From: Roseovarius sp. EL26
GTDB taxonomy: Bacteria > Pseudomonadota > Alphaproteobacteria > Rhodobacterales > Rhodobacteraceae
Assembly: GCF_900327775.1 (NCBI RefSeq)
Contig: NZ_OUMZ01000002.1
Location: 59-64,058 of the forward strand
Reading direction: 5' to 3'
Length of the DNA: 64,000 bases
Below, piece after piece: positions 24,565 to 32,165 of this stretch. The position numbers were made by a program, and so were the translations under genes. The notes under the pieces are model-generated. The model searched no databases, was not told where the DNA came from, and worked only from the letters and a program-made list of their open reading frames with translations. Position 1 is the first letter of the stretch, and every line of letters starts with the position of its first letter.

Positions 24565-25685
24565 TGGGATTTTTCCAACAAAGCTTGAATTTCCGTCATC
24601 AGAGAATCCATCAGATCAGCATCCAACCCAGCCCCCTCAAAACGCAGAACATAGCCCTTGCTGTCTTGCAGCTTGCGCAGCGTAATCCCGGCAGACGTGT
24701 GCAGAGTATCGGCATTCTGCCAACCCAGTGCCTGAGGTGTTTTGGATTTAGGTCGTCCGCCACGGCTGGCGTCACGTGGAGCAATTTCTGTGGCATCCAG
24801 CGCCACCTCAAGCACCTCCCACTCGTCATCTCCATTGGTCGCAGATTGTTGAGACAAGGCCTCGCGCAGCGTGCCCTCTGCCCCCGAGCGCAGCGCCTGT
24901 GCCAAACGCAGGCCGCGCTTTTCTGTCAGTTGTTCCGGGAACGACAGCATATCGCCCAGTTCTTCAAAGATCATCGCAAATGATCGCACTTTGGAGCGTT
25001 TAGCCTTTGACGCCGTGGCATACAGTTTGTTGACCGCGTCTTCGACATTCACAAAGGCGCCCTGCTGGGCTGATATCACGGCAATGCGGCCACGTTCGAA
25101 ATGGCTCAGCTCGGAGCGCACTTCGTTTTCTTCAACCATGGCCACAAAAGCTGCGTCCGCATCTGAACGCGGTCGGATGATCGCACGAATCTGTGTATAG
25201 ATGTCTTTCTCGGTCAATTCGTGCAAGGCCTGCACTGCTTTGAAACGACGGTAACCGGAAATCAACGCGTATCGGGCACCATTGGGGCGCGGCTCTGGTA
25301 GCTCAAAAACCTCGATTGGGAGGCGCAAGCCGTTTGCTGCGATCGACAGGCGCAGCTCCATCAGGTCTGCCTGATCCAGATCGATCCGGTCGCGGATCAT
25401 CGCATCAGCATCTATTTCCGTCAGCAGTAAATTGGCCATCAAAAGACCATCTGATCGAACCTTAGCCAACTCTTTGGCGTCTGCTGCATTGCGGGCATTT
25501 TCCGCGCGTTGCTCTGCTGGTACAGCTTGGGACATTGCCGCTGTATCCGCTGCAATTTGCGCAATTGGTGCCACTGCAGATCCCGGACCCGCAGGTGCCC
25601 GACCAGAGGTTTCGCGGCGAAACTCATCCTCGATTTTATTCAAATCCGCTGCACTTGGCGTTTCTAGTTTTCTCCGTTTAGCCAT
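24561..25685 (-). CDS. parB: ParB-family plasmid partition protein
   Basis: Residues ~85-200 form the ParB/Srx domain, with 'ALISGYRRFKAVQAL' and 'FVAMVEENEVRSELSHFERGRI', the latter being the conserved box that contacts ParA/CTP and starts the HTH region. A central HTH and a C-terminal dimerisation part complete a normal 374 residues. ParB binds parS, spreads along DNA and is pulled by ParA. The start overlaps the parA stop by eight bases. A parS-like palindrome lies within its own 5' coding part and another at its stop codon. Confidence 0.92.
   Translation of the reverse strand: MAKRRKLETPSAADLNKIEDEFRRETSGRAPAGPGSAVAPIAQIAADTAAMSQAVPAEQRAENARNAADAKELAKVRSDGLLMANLLLTEIDADAMIRDRIDLDQADLMELRLSIAANGLRLPIEVFELPEPRPNGARYALISGYRRFKAVQALHELTEKDIYTQIRAIIRPRSDADAAFVAMVEENEVRSELSHFERGRIAVISAQQGAFVNVEDAVNKLYATASKAKRSKVRSFAMIFEELGDMLSFPEQLTEKRGLRLAQALRSGAEGTLREALSQQSATNGDDEWEVLEVALDATEIAPRDASRGGRPKSKTPQALGWQNADTLHTSAGITLRKLQDSKGYVLRFEGAGLDADLMDSLMTEIQALLEKSH
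25609..25623. promoter_or_regulatory. Candidate parS site 2 (inside parB)
   Basis: GTTTCGC-G-GCGAAAC is a perfect 15-base palindrome within the beginning of parB. It is identical in its arms to site 1. Confidence 0.55.
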
Positions 25686-27090
25686 TGCTCATTTCCTTCT
25701 GCTCTTGTTCTGCGGCGTCTTGTTGCGCCTCTTGTAGATCTCGATACCATGCACCCAGGATCAACTCTTTGACCTCAGCCCAAGACCGATCAAATGTTTC
25801 GCGACCGCGCACATAGGTGTCTCTGTTGAACTCGCGGTAATCAGCCTCATAAATTCCATTAACCTGTTCACCAGCCTGTCCAACCATGGCGGTGACCTCT
25901 TGCCGAAAGGTTGTCATGAAGTCGCCAAAATAGGCCTGAATCACATTGGCCAGATCAGTTTGCTGATTGGCATCAAACCGCGTGATCAACGCCCGAACGG
26001 CATCCCACTCAAACCGAAACTCTGGCAGGCCCTCGCGGCGCCGGGCAGCGTTTTCACCGTCTTCGATGCTGGCAAAGGTGGAATAGAGCATATCAAAGAA
26101 TCGACCTGTTGAATCGAATTCCAAAAATGAAGCCCCCAGAGGAACCAACAAAATGTCGGCGGCTGAAAGCGCGTTGATGGTCAAGTATCCCAAAGCCGGT
26201 GGAGTATCGATCAGGATGATATCGTAGTCGTCAACGATGCGTTCGTTAGTCAGCGCATTGGTCAACGCATCCCAGAGCGGCCAGCTGCGCAGGCCCATGC
26301 GCCAGACCGGAATTTGAAATTCAGCCCAGTACAAATTGAGCTGAGCACCGAGCAAGTCAATATTTGGCCAGTGGGTGGTCTGAATGATATCGCGGGCCGA
26401 GACATTCGAAGCCTCGGTCAATGTTTCATCGAAGGGTAGGGGGGGTGTCCCCGCCGCGCTGCGCACCTCATTTTCTGCTTGCATCGCCTTGGCATAATCC
26501 TTGGCCATCAAGGGAAAGGCCGTGGACCATTCATCCGGGACGTCGCCACCCATGATCGAGGTCAGCGAGCCCTGACTGTCCAGATCAATGACCAGCACCT
26601 TGTAGCCATCCAAGGCGGCAGACATCGCCAGATGGGCGCAGGTTGATGTTTTGCCAACACCGCCTTTGAAATTGGCAACGGCAATGATTTTGGCGGGCAG
26701 ACCTTCGGGGCGCCAGGGCATGTATTCCCGGTCGGCAGCCCCTTCGCTGGCAAAGTGGTGACGGAGGGCCAATACGTCTTCGATTGAGAACCATTTGGAA
26801 TTTCCCTCACCCTGTCCTTGGGGTAGGGTTGGGTTCTTTTTCAACACGCGTCTGAAATGGGCCGGAGCGACGGGGATGAGGTATCGGCATATTTCCCAGG
26901 TAGAAAACCGGCGCAGTCGTTTTTTTCCGTCGGGGGCATAGCCACGTTTTGCCAGATCTTCACGACCGCGCCCCGCAAAAGCGGCGGCTTTCGCGAATCG
27001 GGCCGTATCGATAGGGTCAGAAAGACGTTCTGCCGCTGCAGCAGGATCAATGTTGAAATATGGTGGAAGGTGATCTTTGCCTGATGTCAT
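25678..27090 (-). CDS. parA: ParA-family plasmid partition ATPase
   Basis: From the ATG at 27090 the protein has 470 residues: an N-terminal HTH/linker region (~1-130) typical of large type Ia ParA proteins, then the deviant Walker A KGGVGKT (142-148), a Walker A' with VLVIDLDSQGS, and Walker B with 'DIILIDTPPALG'. GAGGAAG lies five bases before this ATG, so it is preferred to the one at 27120. ParA moves ParB-parS complexes to segregate the replicon, and its HTH usually autoregulates the operon. parB follows with an 8-base overlap. Confidence 0.95.
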   Translation of the reverse strand: MTSGKDHLPPYFNIDPAAAAERLSDPIDTARFAKAAAFAGRGREDLAKRGYAPDGKKRLRRFSTWEICRYLIPVAPAHFRRVLKKNPTLPQGQGEGNSKWFSIEDVLALRHHFASEGAADREYMPWRPEGLPAKIIAVANFKGGVGKTSTCAHLAMSAALDGYKVLVIDLDSQGSLTSIMGGDVPDEWSTAFPLMAKDYAKAMQAENEVRSAAGTPPLPFDETLTEASNVSARDIIQTTHWPNIDLLGAQLNLYWAEFQIPVWRMGLRSWPLWDALTNALTNERIVDDYDIILIDTPPALGYLTINALSAADILLVPLGASFLEFDSTGRFFDMLYSTFASIEDGENAARRREGLPEFRFEWDAVRALITRFDANQQTDLANVIQAYFGDFMTTFRQEVTAMVGQAGEQVNGIYEADYREFNRDTYVRGRETFDRSWAEVKELILGAWYRDLQEAQQDAAEQEQKEMSNG

Positions 27091-27175
27091 CGTGCTTCCT
27101 CTGAGATGTGCGCTATTCATTGCAATTTACTGACATCTATCGCACATCAATCCTCAGAAGGGAATCATTTCTCGC

Positions 27176-27192
27176 GGTTTCGCGACGAAACC
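27176..27192. promoter_or_regulatory. Candidate parS site 3 (upstream of parA)
   Basis: GGTTTCGCGACGAAACC is nearly palindromic, with one mismatch from the core of sites 1 and 2. It lies about 85 bases upstream of parA, between the partition genes and the origin. Confidence 0.6.
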
Positions 27193-27239
27193 AATCAATT
27201 CAAACTAAAATGACATCAACAAAGTTGTAGAGTCTTTAG

Positions 27240-27600
27240 TAATATTTAGAATCTTTGCGATGAAAAAATAATTTTTTATCAGATACTTAGCGTAGTTTAG
27301 GAACCTGTTTACAGGTGGATAAGTACCAGTTTACAGGATAAAATGGCCCCATATACAGGAGGAAGGGGCCCGATTCGCAGGATTTACGGAACCAGAGTCC
27401 GGTTTGCGTGGTTTAGTGTCTAATTCAGTAACAATACGTTGGAAGTGTTGGCCTGATATCCCGTATATTGGTACCTTTCGTTGTTCTTGGATAGGTTCTT
27501 TTTAGTATAGGAACCCATTTACAGGGCCACCGTTCGCATCATTAAGAACCTATTGGTGAATTGACGATGGGTTCCTAAAAAGGCATATTTACGGAAGAAT
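27240..27600. other. Plasmid origin of replication (oriV) with iterons
   Basis: TTTACAGG-type cores occur at exact 22-base steps: 27308 (TTTACAGG), 27330 (TTTACAGG), 27352 (TATACAGG) and 27374 (TTCGCAGG). A further TTTACAGG stands at 27518, just after GGAACCCA. Inverted GGTTCC units near 27569 and TTTACGGA-like variants lie closer to rep. A DnaA-box-like TTATCCACC is on the minus strand at 27315-27323. AT-rich sequence (27240-27290) flanks the array. This is the usual plan of a Rep_3 iteron origin. Confidence 0.85.
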
Positions 27601-27601
27601 A

Positions 27602-28801
27602 ATGAGGCGAGCAATGGACGAGATTCCACGGGACCGTTTGACCGGCTCCCTACGGCGAGCAGCAGTAAAAAAACATGTGGCGGCGATTCACGTGTCGGGC
27701 AAGCTGACGCTGTTACAGCGTAAGTTATCGAATGTCTTGCTTTTGAACGCTTACGATACCCTTTCAAGTCAGACACGGCATCAGATTGACGCGCGGACGT
27801 TGTGTTTGATGATTGGCTATAACTCCAATGACTTTCAAACACTGAAACAATCCTTGCGCGGGTTGGCGGAAACCGTTGCGGAATGGGACATGCTGGATGA
27901 AAAAGGTCGACAGGAGTGGGGGGTGTCCAGCCTGTTGAGCTATGCGAAGTTGAAAGACGGTGTTTGTGAATATGCTTATTCGCCGGCCTTGGCGGAAAAG
28001 TTGCATGATCCAAAGGTCTTTGCTTTGATCAATCTGAACATCCAGCGGCGTTTTACCAGTGGTCACGCACTGGCGCTTTATGAAAACTGCTATCGGTTTG
28101 TGCGCACGGGCAGTACAGGTTGGTGGTCTTTGGAAATGTTTCGCAGGCTAATGGGGTTGGACGATTCCAACTATTACGAAAGCTATAAACACCTGAACGC
28201 CAAGGTGATCAAACCAGCCGTGGCTGAGATCAATAAAACCAGCAATATCATGGTGACACCGGAAACGCGCAAGCGGGGCAGGGCGGTGACGGACATCCGG
28301 TTTAAGATTCAGGAAAACCCACAATTGGCTATTCTGGATCTGGATGATGGGGCAGGGCTGCGCCATGGCGCGATATACACTAAGCTGCGCGAACTTGGCG
28401 TCAGCGACCGTCTGGCCCGCCAGTGGTTGCAGGTGCACGGTGAAGATGTGGTGGCGCAGAAACTGGATTATGTCAGCCAACGTCAAAATGTCGAAAGCAT
28501 GGTTGGGTACTTGAGCGCCGCATTGAAAGATGATTTTGGCGGGGCAGGGCAGGGGGCTGCACAAGCATCACCACAGAGTGCCAAAGCAAAGCGGCTGGGG
28601 CGGGTGCAAGAGGCCGTTCTGGCCCGTACGCCAACACAAAGAGACGCAGACAAACGTCTTTTCCTCAGTCGGATCGAAGACAGCGGTGCGCGTGCCGATT
28701 TTGAACGTTTCGGCTGGATGTCACCTATGAATATCAAAGAGGTCGCGACGTTTTGGGAAGACCTTGTTCCGGGTATCTTTGATGATGTTGATCAAGGGTA
28801 G
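27602..28801 (+). CDS. Rep_3-superfamily plasmid replication initiator
   Basis: The protein shows the two winged-helix halves of Rep_3 initiators. The start 'KHVAAIHVSGKLTLLQRKLSNVLLLNAYDTL' (residues ~21-51) and 'RRFTSGHALALYENCYRFVRTGSTGWWSLEMFRRLMGLDDSNYYESYKHLNAKVIKPAVAEIN' (~147-209) are the conserved parts. In roseobacters such initiators are called RepB-type. The ATG at 27602 follows GGAAG with good spacing; an ATG four codons later is possible. It would bind the adjacent iterons and open the origin. Together with parAB it defines the replicon. Confidence 0.92.
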   Translation: MRRAMDEIPRDRLTGSLRRAAVKKHVAAIHVSGKLTLLQRKLSNVLLLNAYDTLSSQTRHQIDARTLCLMIGYNSNDFQTLKQSLRGLAETVAEWDMLDEKGRQEWGVSSLLSYAKLKDGVCEYAYSPALAEKLHDPKVFALINLNIQRRFTSGHALALYENCYRFVRTGSTGWWSLEMFRRLMGLDDSNYYESYKHLNAKVIKPAVAEINKTSNIMVTPETRKRGRAVTDIRFKIQENPQLAILDLDDGAGLRHGAIYTKLRELGVSDRLARQWLQVHGEDVVAQKLDYVSQRQNVESMVGYLSAALKDDFGGAGQGAAQASPQSAKAKRLGRVQEAVLARTPTQRDADKRLFLSRIEDSGARADFERFGWMSPMNIKEVATFWEDLVPGIFDDVDQG

Positions 28802-28888
28802 GTTAGGGGGAGACATCAGTGATGGCGTTGACCCGCCACGCACATATTCCTAGCAGATTACAGGTTTCTTTCGCTCAGCAGCTCGCGC

Positions 28889-29431
28889 CTATAAGGTGTT
28901 TTTCCATTTGGCTTGGGTCACATAAACGATGCTATCGTCGACGCTGACCATCACGTCACCGTCCTGAATGTTGACCTGCAGCTTCATTGAGCGACTTGCA
29001 AGGTTTCCCAAATCGTGGGTATCCGTCTCTGAGAAATTGACCACCTTGAGGTTGTCAAACCGGGTGGTGCTGTTTTTGATTTTTTCCCACCACACCTCAG
29101 CCGTTCTACCATAACTGTAGATGATTACCTCTTTGGCTTTGCCACAAGATTGACGAACAATCTTCTCGCTTGGAAGTCCTAACGCCACCCACAATTCAAG
29201 CTCGCCACTCAGGCTTTTCTGCCAAATGTCCGGCTCATCATCAGTTGAAAGGCCCTTGGTAAGTTCCAAATGTTCATTGGCATTCAATGCAAAAGCGAGA
29301 AGACGCACCATCAGCCGCTCATCCGTCTCAGACGGGTGTTTGGCAACGGTCAGCTTGTGGGTTTCATAGTAGTGACGATCCATGTCGGAAACGGAAAGCT
29401 CAACTTTATAGATGGTGGATTTTTGCGCCAT
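28889..29431 (-). CDS. yaeQ: YaeQ family protein
   Basis: The N-terminus MAQKSTIYKVELSVSDMDRH and the phrases 'TVAKHPSETDERLMVRLLAFALNA' and 'GELELWVALGLPSEK' are diagnostic of YaeQ, a small PD-(D/E)XK-fold family of unsettled function. Homologues were once linked to transcription antitermination in enterobacteria. The ATG at 29431 (after GGGAAAG) gives 180 residues, the normal length. The open frame to 29500 is not part of the protein. Confidence 0.93.
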   Translation of the reverse strand: MAQKSTIYKVELSVSDMDRHYYETHKLTVAKHPSETDERLMVRLLAFALNANEHLELTKGLSTDDEPDIWQKSLSGELELWVALGLPSEKIVRQSCGKAKEVIIYSYGRTAEVWWEKIKNSTTRFDNLKVVNFSETDTHDLGNLASRSMKLQVNIQDGDVMVSVDDSIVYVTQAKWKNTL

Positions 29432-29797
29432 GATCTTTCCCGGACTATCGTAGATAGGGTTGTTTAGAGCGCAGCGAGGCTGTGCGAAAGCGGAAAGCAA
29501 CGGACATCGTTCCGAAACATTCTTGGTTTAGGTCATCACAGTGCTGAACCTGTGCTTGAATGGCTGGTCTGGGGAAGCTGCGGCGCAGCGTTTGCCAAAC
29601 CCGACAACAACAAGAAGGGGTCTATTTGGCTGCGGCAATAACATTCGAATTCAATTTGTTTGCCATTTAGAGAGAAGGCGAAACCTTAAACGAACTCAAG
29701 AGATTGCGTTAACTCGGGTGTCGTGGGCACTTGGGCCCTAGTTTGCATAGATTGTTCAACACAGTCATAATTCTACCCATTGGCGTGGAGGATTGTG
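29432..29797. other. Intergenic region between divergent yaeQ and KAP genes
   Basis: Contains the promoters of both genes. No RNA gene, terminator or clear palindrome was recognised; a 66-codon open frame at 29541-29741 looks random. Confidence 0.3.
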
Positions 29798-32101
29798 ATG
29801 AAAAACCCGGCAGTAGATGCCTATGAGCTTGCGCAGCAGCGTATTTCACTTGCCTCGAAAGCTCACTCAACGGGCCTCAACTTATCCACAAGAACAATGG
29901 AGATTGACGGAGACAGCCATAAAGGAGACCCACGTTTCAAGGCGTTGAATGAACTTCCGCCGGAGATCGCTAAACTTCAAGAGCTTCGCGCTTTGCGACT
30001 GGCGAACACAGAAATTTCCGACATCACCCTTCTCAGAGGTTTGGAAAAGCTTGAAAAGCTCAATTTGGACGGGACTGGGGTCCGCGATCTCGGGCCACTA
30101 ACAGAATTGGGAAATCTGAAAGAGCTGCGTTTTAGCGACACGCCAGTGCTTAATGCCGATCCTGTGCTTGCCTCATTGCTCAAGATCAATCCTCAGGCGC
30201 GGCGAACAGAGAGCATACTCGACTATTTGAGGCGTTCGTCAGACTGGAGGGTGGCGGCGCTAACGGCGCTGCAGCACGGACTGGCAGATACCGGTCAATA
30301 TGCGGGTCCTTTGGATGGTGTTCTTGGGCCGCAAACATTGGAAGCCTTGGCTCTCATTGAATTTCCCGACGCGCCCGATATCGAGCGTCAAGTATCAAGC
30401 AGATTTCCAAAAATGAGGCAAGATATAGTTTACGACGTCGCCGAAATTCTCGAAGGGCATACGGACTCGCCTACACTCGCGATTAAGGAGGGGCTTTTTT
30501 CGGACATGGCTCCTCCGTCGTCGAACTTTACTCAAAACCAACCTAAGCGGCGCGTGAAAGCACCAGTTACATCACCGCCTAGTGAAACCGCGCCTTTCTA
30601 TCCAGACCGGCCTGCCGTTGAGGACCAGTTGAACCGTAAGGCCGTCGCAGAAACACTCGGTACGATCATCGACGAGGTCTGGAGCGATCATGATTCAACC
30701 CGAGAGGACAATAGCTTTATCGTTCATCTGCACGGGCGTTGGGGTTCTGGGAAGACATCGATTTTGAATTTTTTGCGTGACGTGCTTTTGTCAGGCAAGA
30801 TTGCGCCTCAAAAACCAAAAGATCCATGGCTTAATGCTGAGTCAGGTCCGCCATGGGTCATTGTCGAATACAATGCTTGGCGTAACCAAAACCTAGGGCC
30901 CGCATGGTGGACCCTGATGGATTCTGTCTACCGGCAAGCACACAAACAACTGGGTGATTGGTCGGGAAAAGATGGTTGGCGCGTACGAATTCGCCACCTA
31001 AGCTGGCAAGTTCGCACGGGATGGGCGCCAACTATAGCAGGTCTGTTGGTTGGTCTTGTGGCCCTGTATCTCGTTTTTTTTCACAAATTGCCGAACGATA
31101 GCAACTGGGGTGAAACCACTAAAAACCTCACAGGTTTGATCGGATTAATAGGATCGTTTTTTCTTGTGAAGGGAGAAATGACTTTTTTTAATGCTCGTGC
31201 TGCCAAACGCTATGTAGAGCTTACTCGTGATCCACTGGGTCCGTTGACACAACGTTACGAGGCAATGGTCGGCGAGATCGGGCGCCCAGTTGCCGTATTT
31301 ATAGACGATCTTGATCGTTGCGATGCAAAGTTTGTTGTCGAATTATTACAAGATATCCAGACACTCTTTCGCCGTGCTCGCGTGTTGTATGTAGTCGCTG
31401 CTGATCGAGATTGGATCTGCTCCTCTTATGAACAGATATATAAATCATTCAGTGAACCAATTGCCGAGCCAGGTCGAACACTTGGGCATATGTTTCTGGA
31501 AAAGATGTTTCAACTTTCGATCGAGGTTCCACACCTGGTACAGGTTCAGCGCGACGAATTCTGGAATCAACTAGTTCTCAAACAACAACCGACATCTTCC
31601 GACGAACGTGACGCGATTGATCGCAAAATCACTGAGCAGCTTGAATTGGCAAACACTGAGCAAGAGATAATCGAAGTCGTCGACCAATTTCGATCCGACC
31701 CTTCTCACGCCGCTATCGCAGGTGCACGGGCTTTCCAGCGCATGCAATCGAAAGATCTGACCCGCGAACGTGAACACTTTTTGGGGCAATACTCCCATCT
31801 GCTCGAGCCTAATCCACGTGCGATGAAGCGGCTCTTGAACGCCTATGGATTTCGGCGTGGATTTGACATCCAATCAAGTCATCGCTCCGATCCTGACGCA
31901 TTAGTGCGTTGGACAATTCTCGAGAACCGCTGGCCGGTACTGGCCGATCATCTTTCTGGGCGTACCGCAGGTCGTGCAGATTCTCGACTTGTCGAACAAC
32001 TGCTGCACAATTCTGAAGTCAAGACGGTCGCAGGAGAAATGACCTGGGAAATGCTGCGCCATGTTGCCAGCGCGCCTCGACACGCACCCAAGCAGAAATA
32101 G
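29798..32101 (+). CDS. LRR-KAP P-loop NTPase, membrane-anchored
   Basis: GGAGG six bases before the ATG at 29798 fixes the start (767 residues). Residues ~50-125 are leucine-rich repeats of the 'LxxLxxLRLANTEISDITLL' type. Residues ~155-190 resemble a peptidoglycan-binding fold (TGQYAGPLDGVLGPQT). A KAP NTPase domain follows, with 'DRPAVEDQLNRKAVAETL', Walker A GRWGSGKTS (313-321) and Walker B VFIDDLDRC. Two hydrophobic segments (APTIAGLLVGLVALYLVFF and LTGLIGLIGSFFLVKG) are inserted between the Walker motifs, as in other KAP proteins, so the domain sits at the membrane. KAP NTPases with sensor repeats occur in phage-defence loci; that role here is inference. Confidence 0.85.
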   Translation: MKNPAVDAYELAQQRISLASKAHSTGLNLSTRTMEIDGDSHKGDPRFKALNELPPEIAKLQELRALRLANTEISDITLLRGLEKLEKLNLDGTGVRDLGPLTELGNLKELRFSDTPVLNADPVLASLLKINPQARRTESILDYLRRSSDWRVAALTALQHGLADTGQYAGPLDGVLGPQTLEALALIEFPDAPDIERQVSSRFPKMRQDIVYDVAEILEGHTDSPTLAIKEGLFSDMAPPSSNFTQNQPKRRVKAPVTSPPSETAPFYPDRPAVEDQLNRKAVAETLGTIIDEVWSDHDSTREDNSFIVHLHGRWGSGKTSILNFLRDVLLSGKIAPQKPKDPWLNAESGPPWVIVEYNAWRNQNLGPAWWTLMDSVYRQAHKQLGDWSGKDGWRVRIRHLSWQVRTGWAPTIAGLLVGLVALYLVFFHKLPNDSNWGETTKNLTGLIGLIGSFFLVKGEMTFFNARAAKRYVELTRDPLGPLTQRYEAMVGEIGRPVAVFIDDLDRCDAKFVVELLQDIQTLFRRARVLYVVAADRDWICSSYEQIYKSFSEPIAEPGRTLGHMFLEKMFQLSIEVPHLVQVQRDEFWNQLVLKQQPTSSDERDAIDRKITEQLELANTEQEIIEVVDQFRSDPSHAAIAGARAFQRMQSKDLTREREHFLGQYSHLLEPNPRAMKRLLNAYGFRRGFDIQSSHRSDPDALVRWTILENRWPVLADHLSGRTAGRADSRLVEQLLHNSEVKTVAGEMTWEMLRHVASAPRHAPKQK

Positions 32102-32165
32102 GCACGGTAAAATGGTATTTAGGATTGTAGCGGGCCTATTTCTGCTTCCGATAATGGAAGTAAAA

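Noticed and set aside
29541..29741. 66-codon frame upstream of the KAP gene
   Set aside because: Composition looks random and the frame has no ribosome-binding site.
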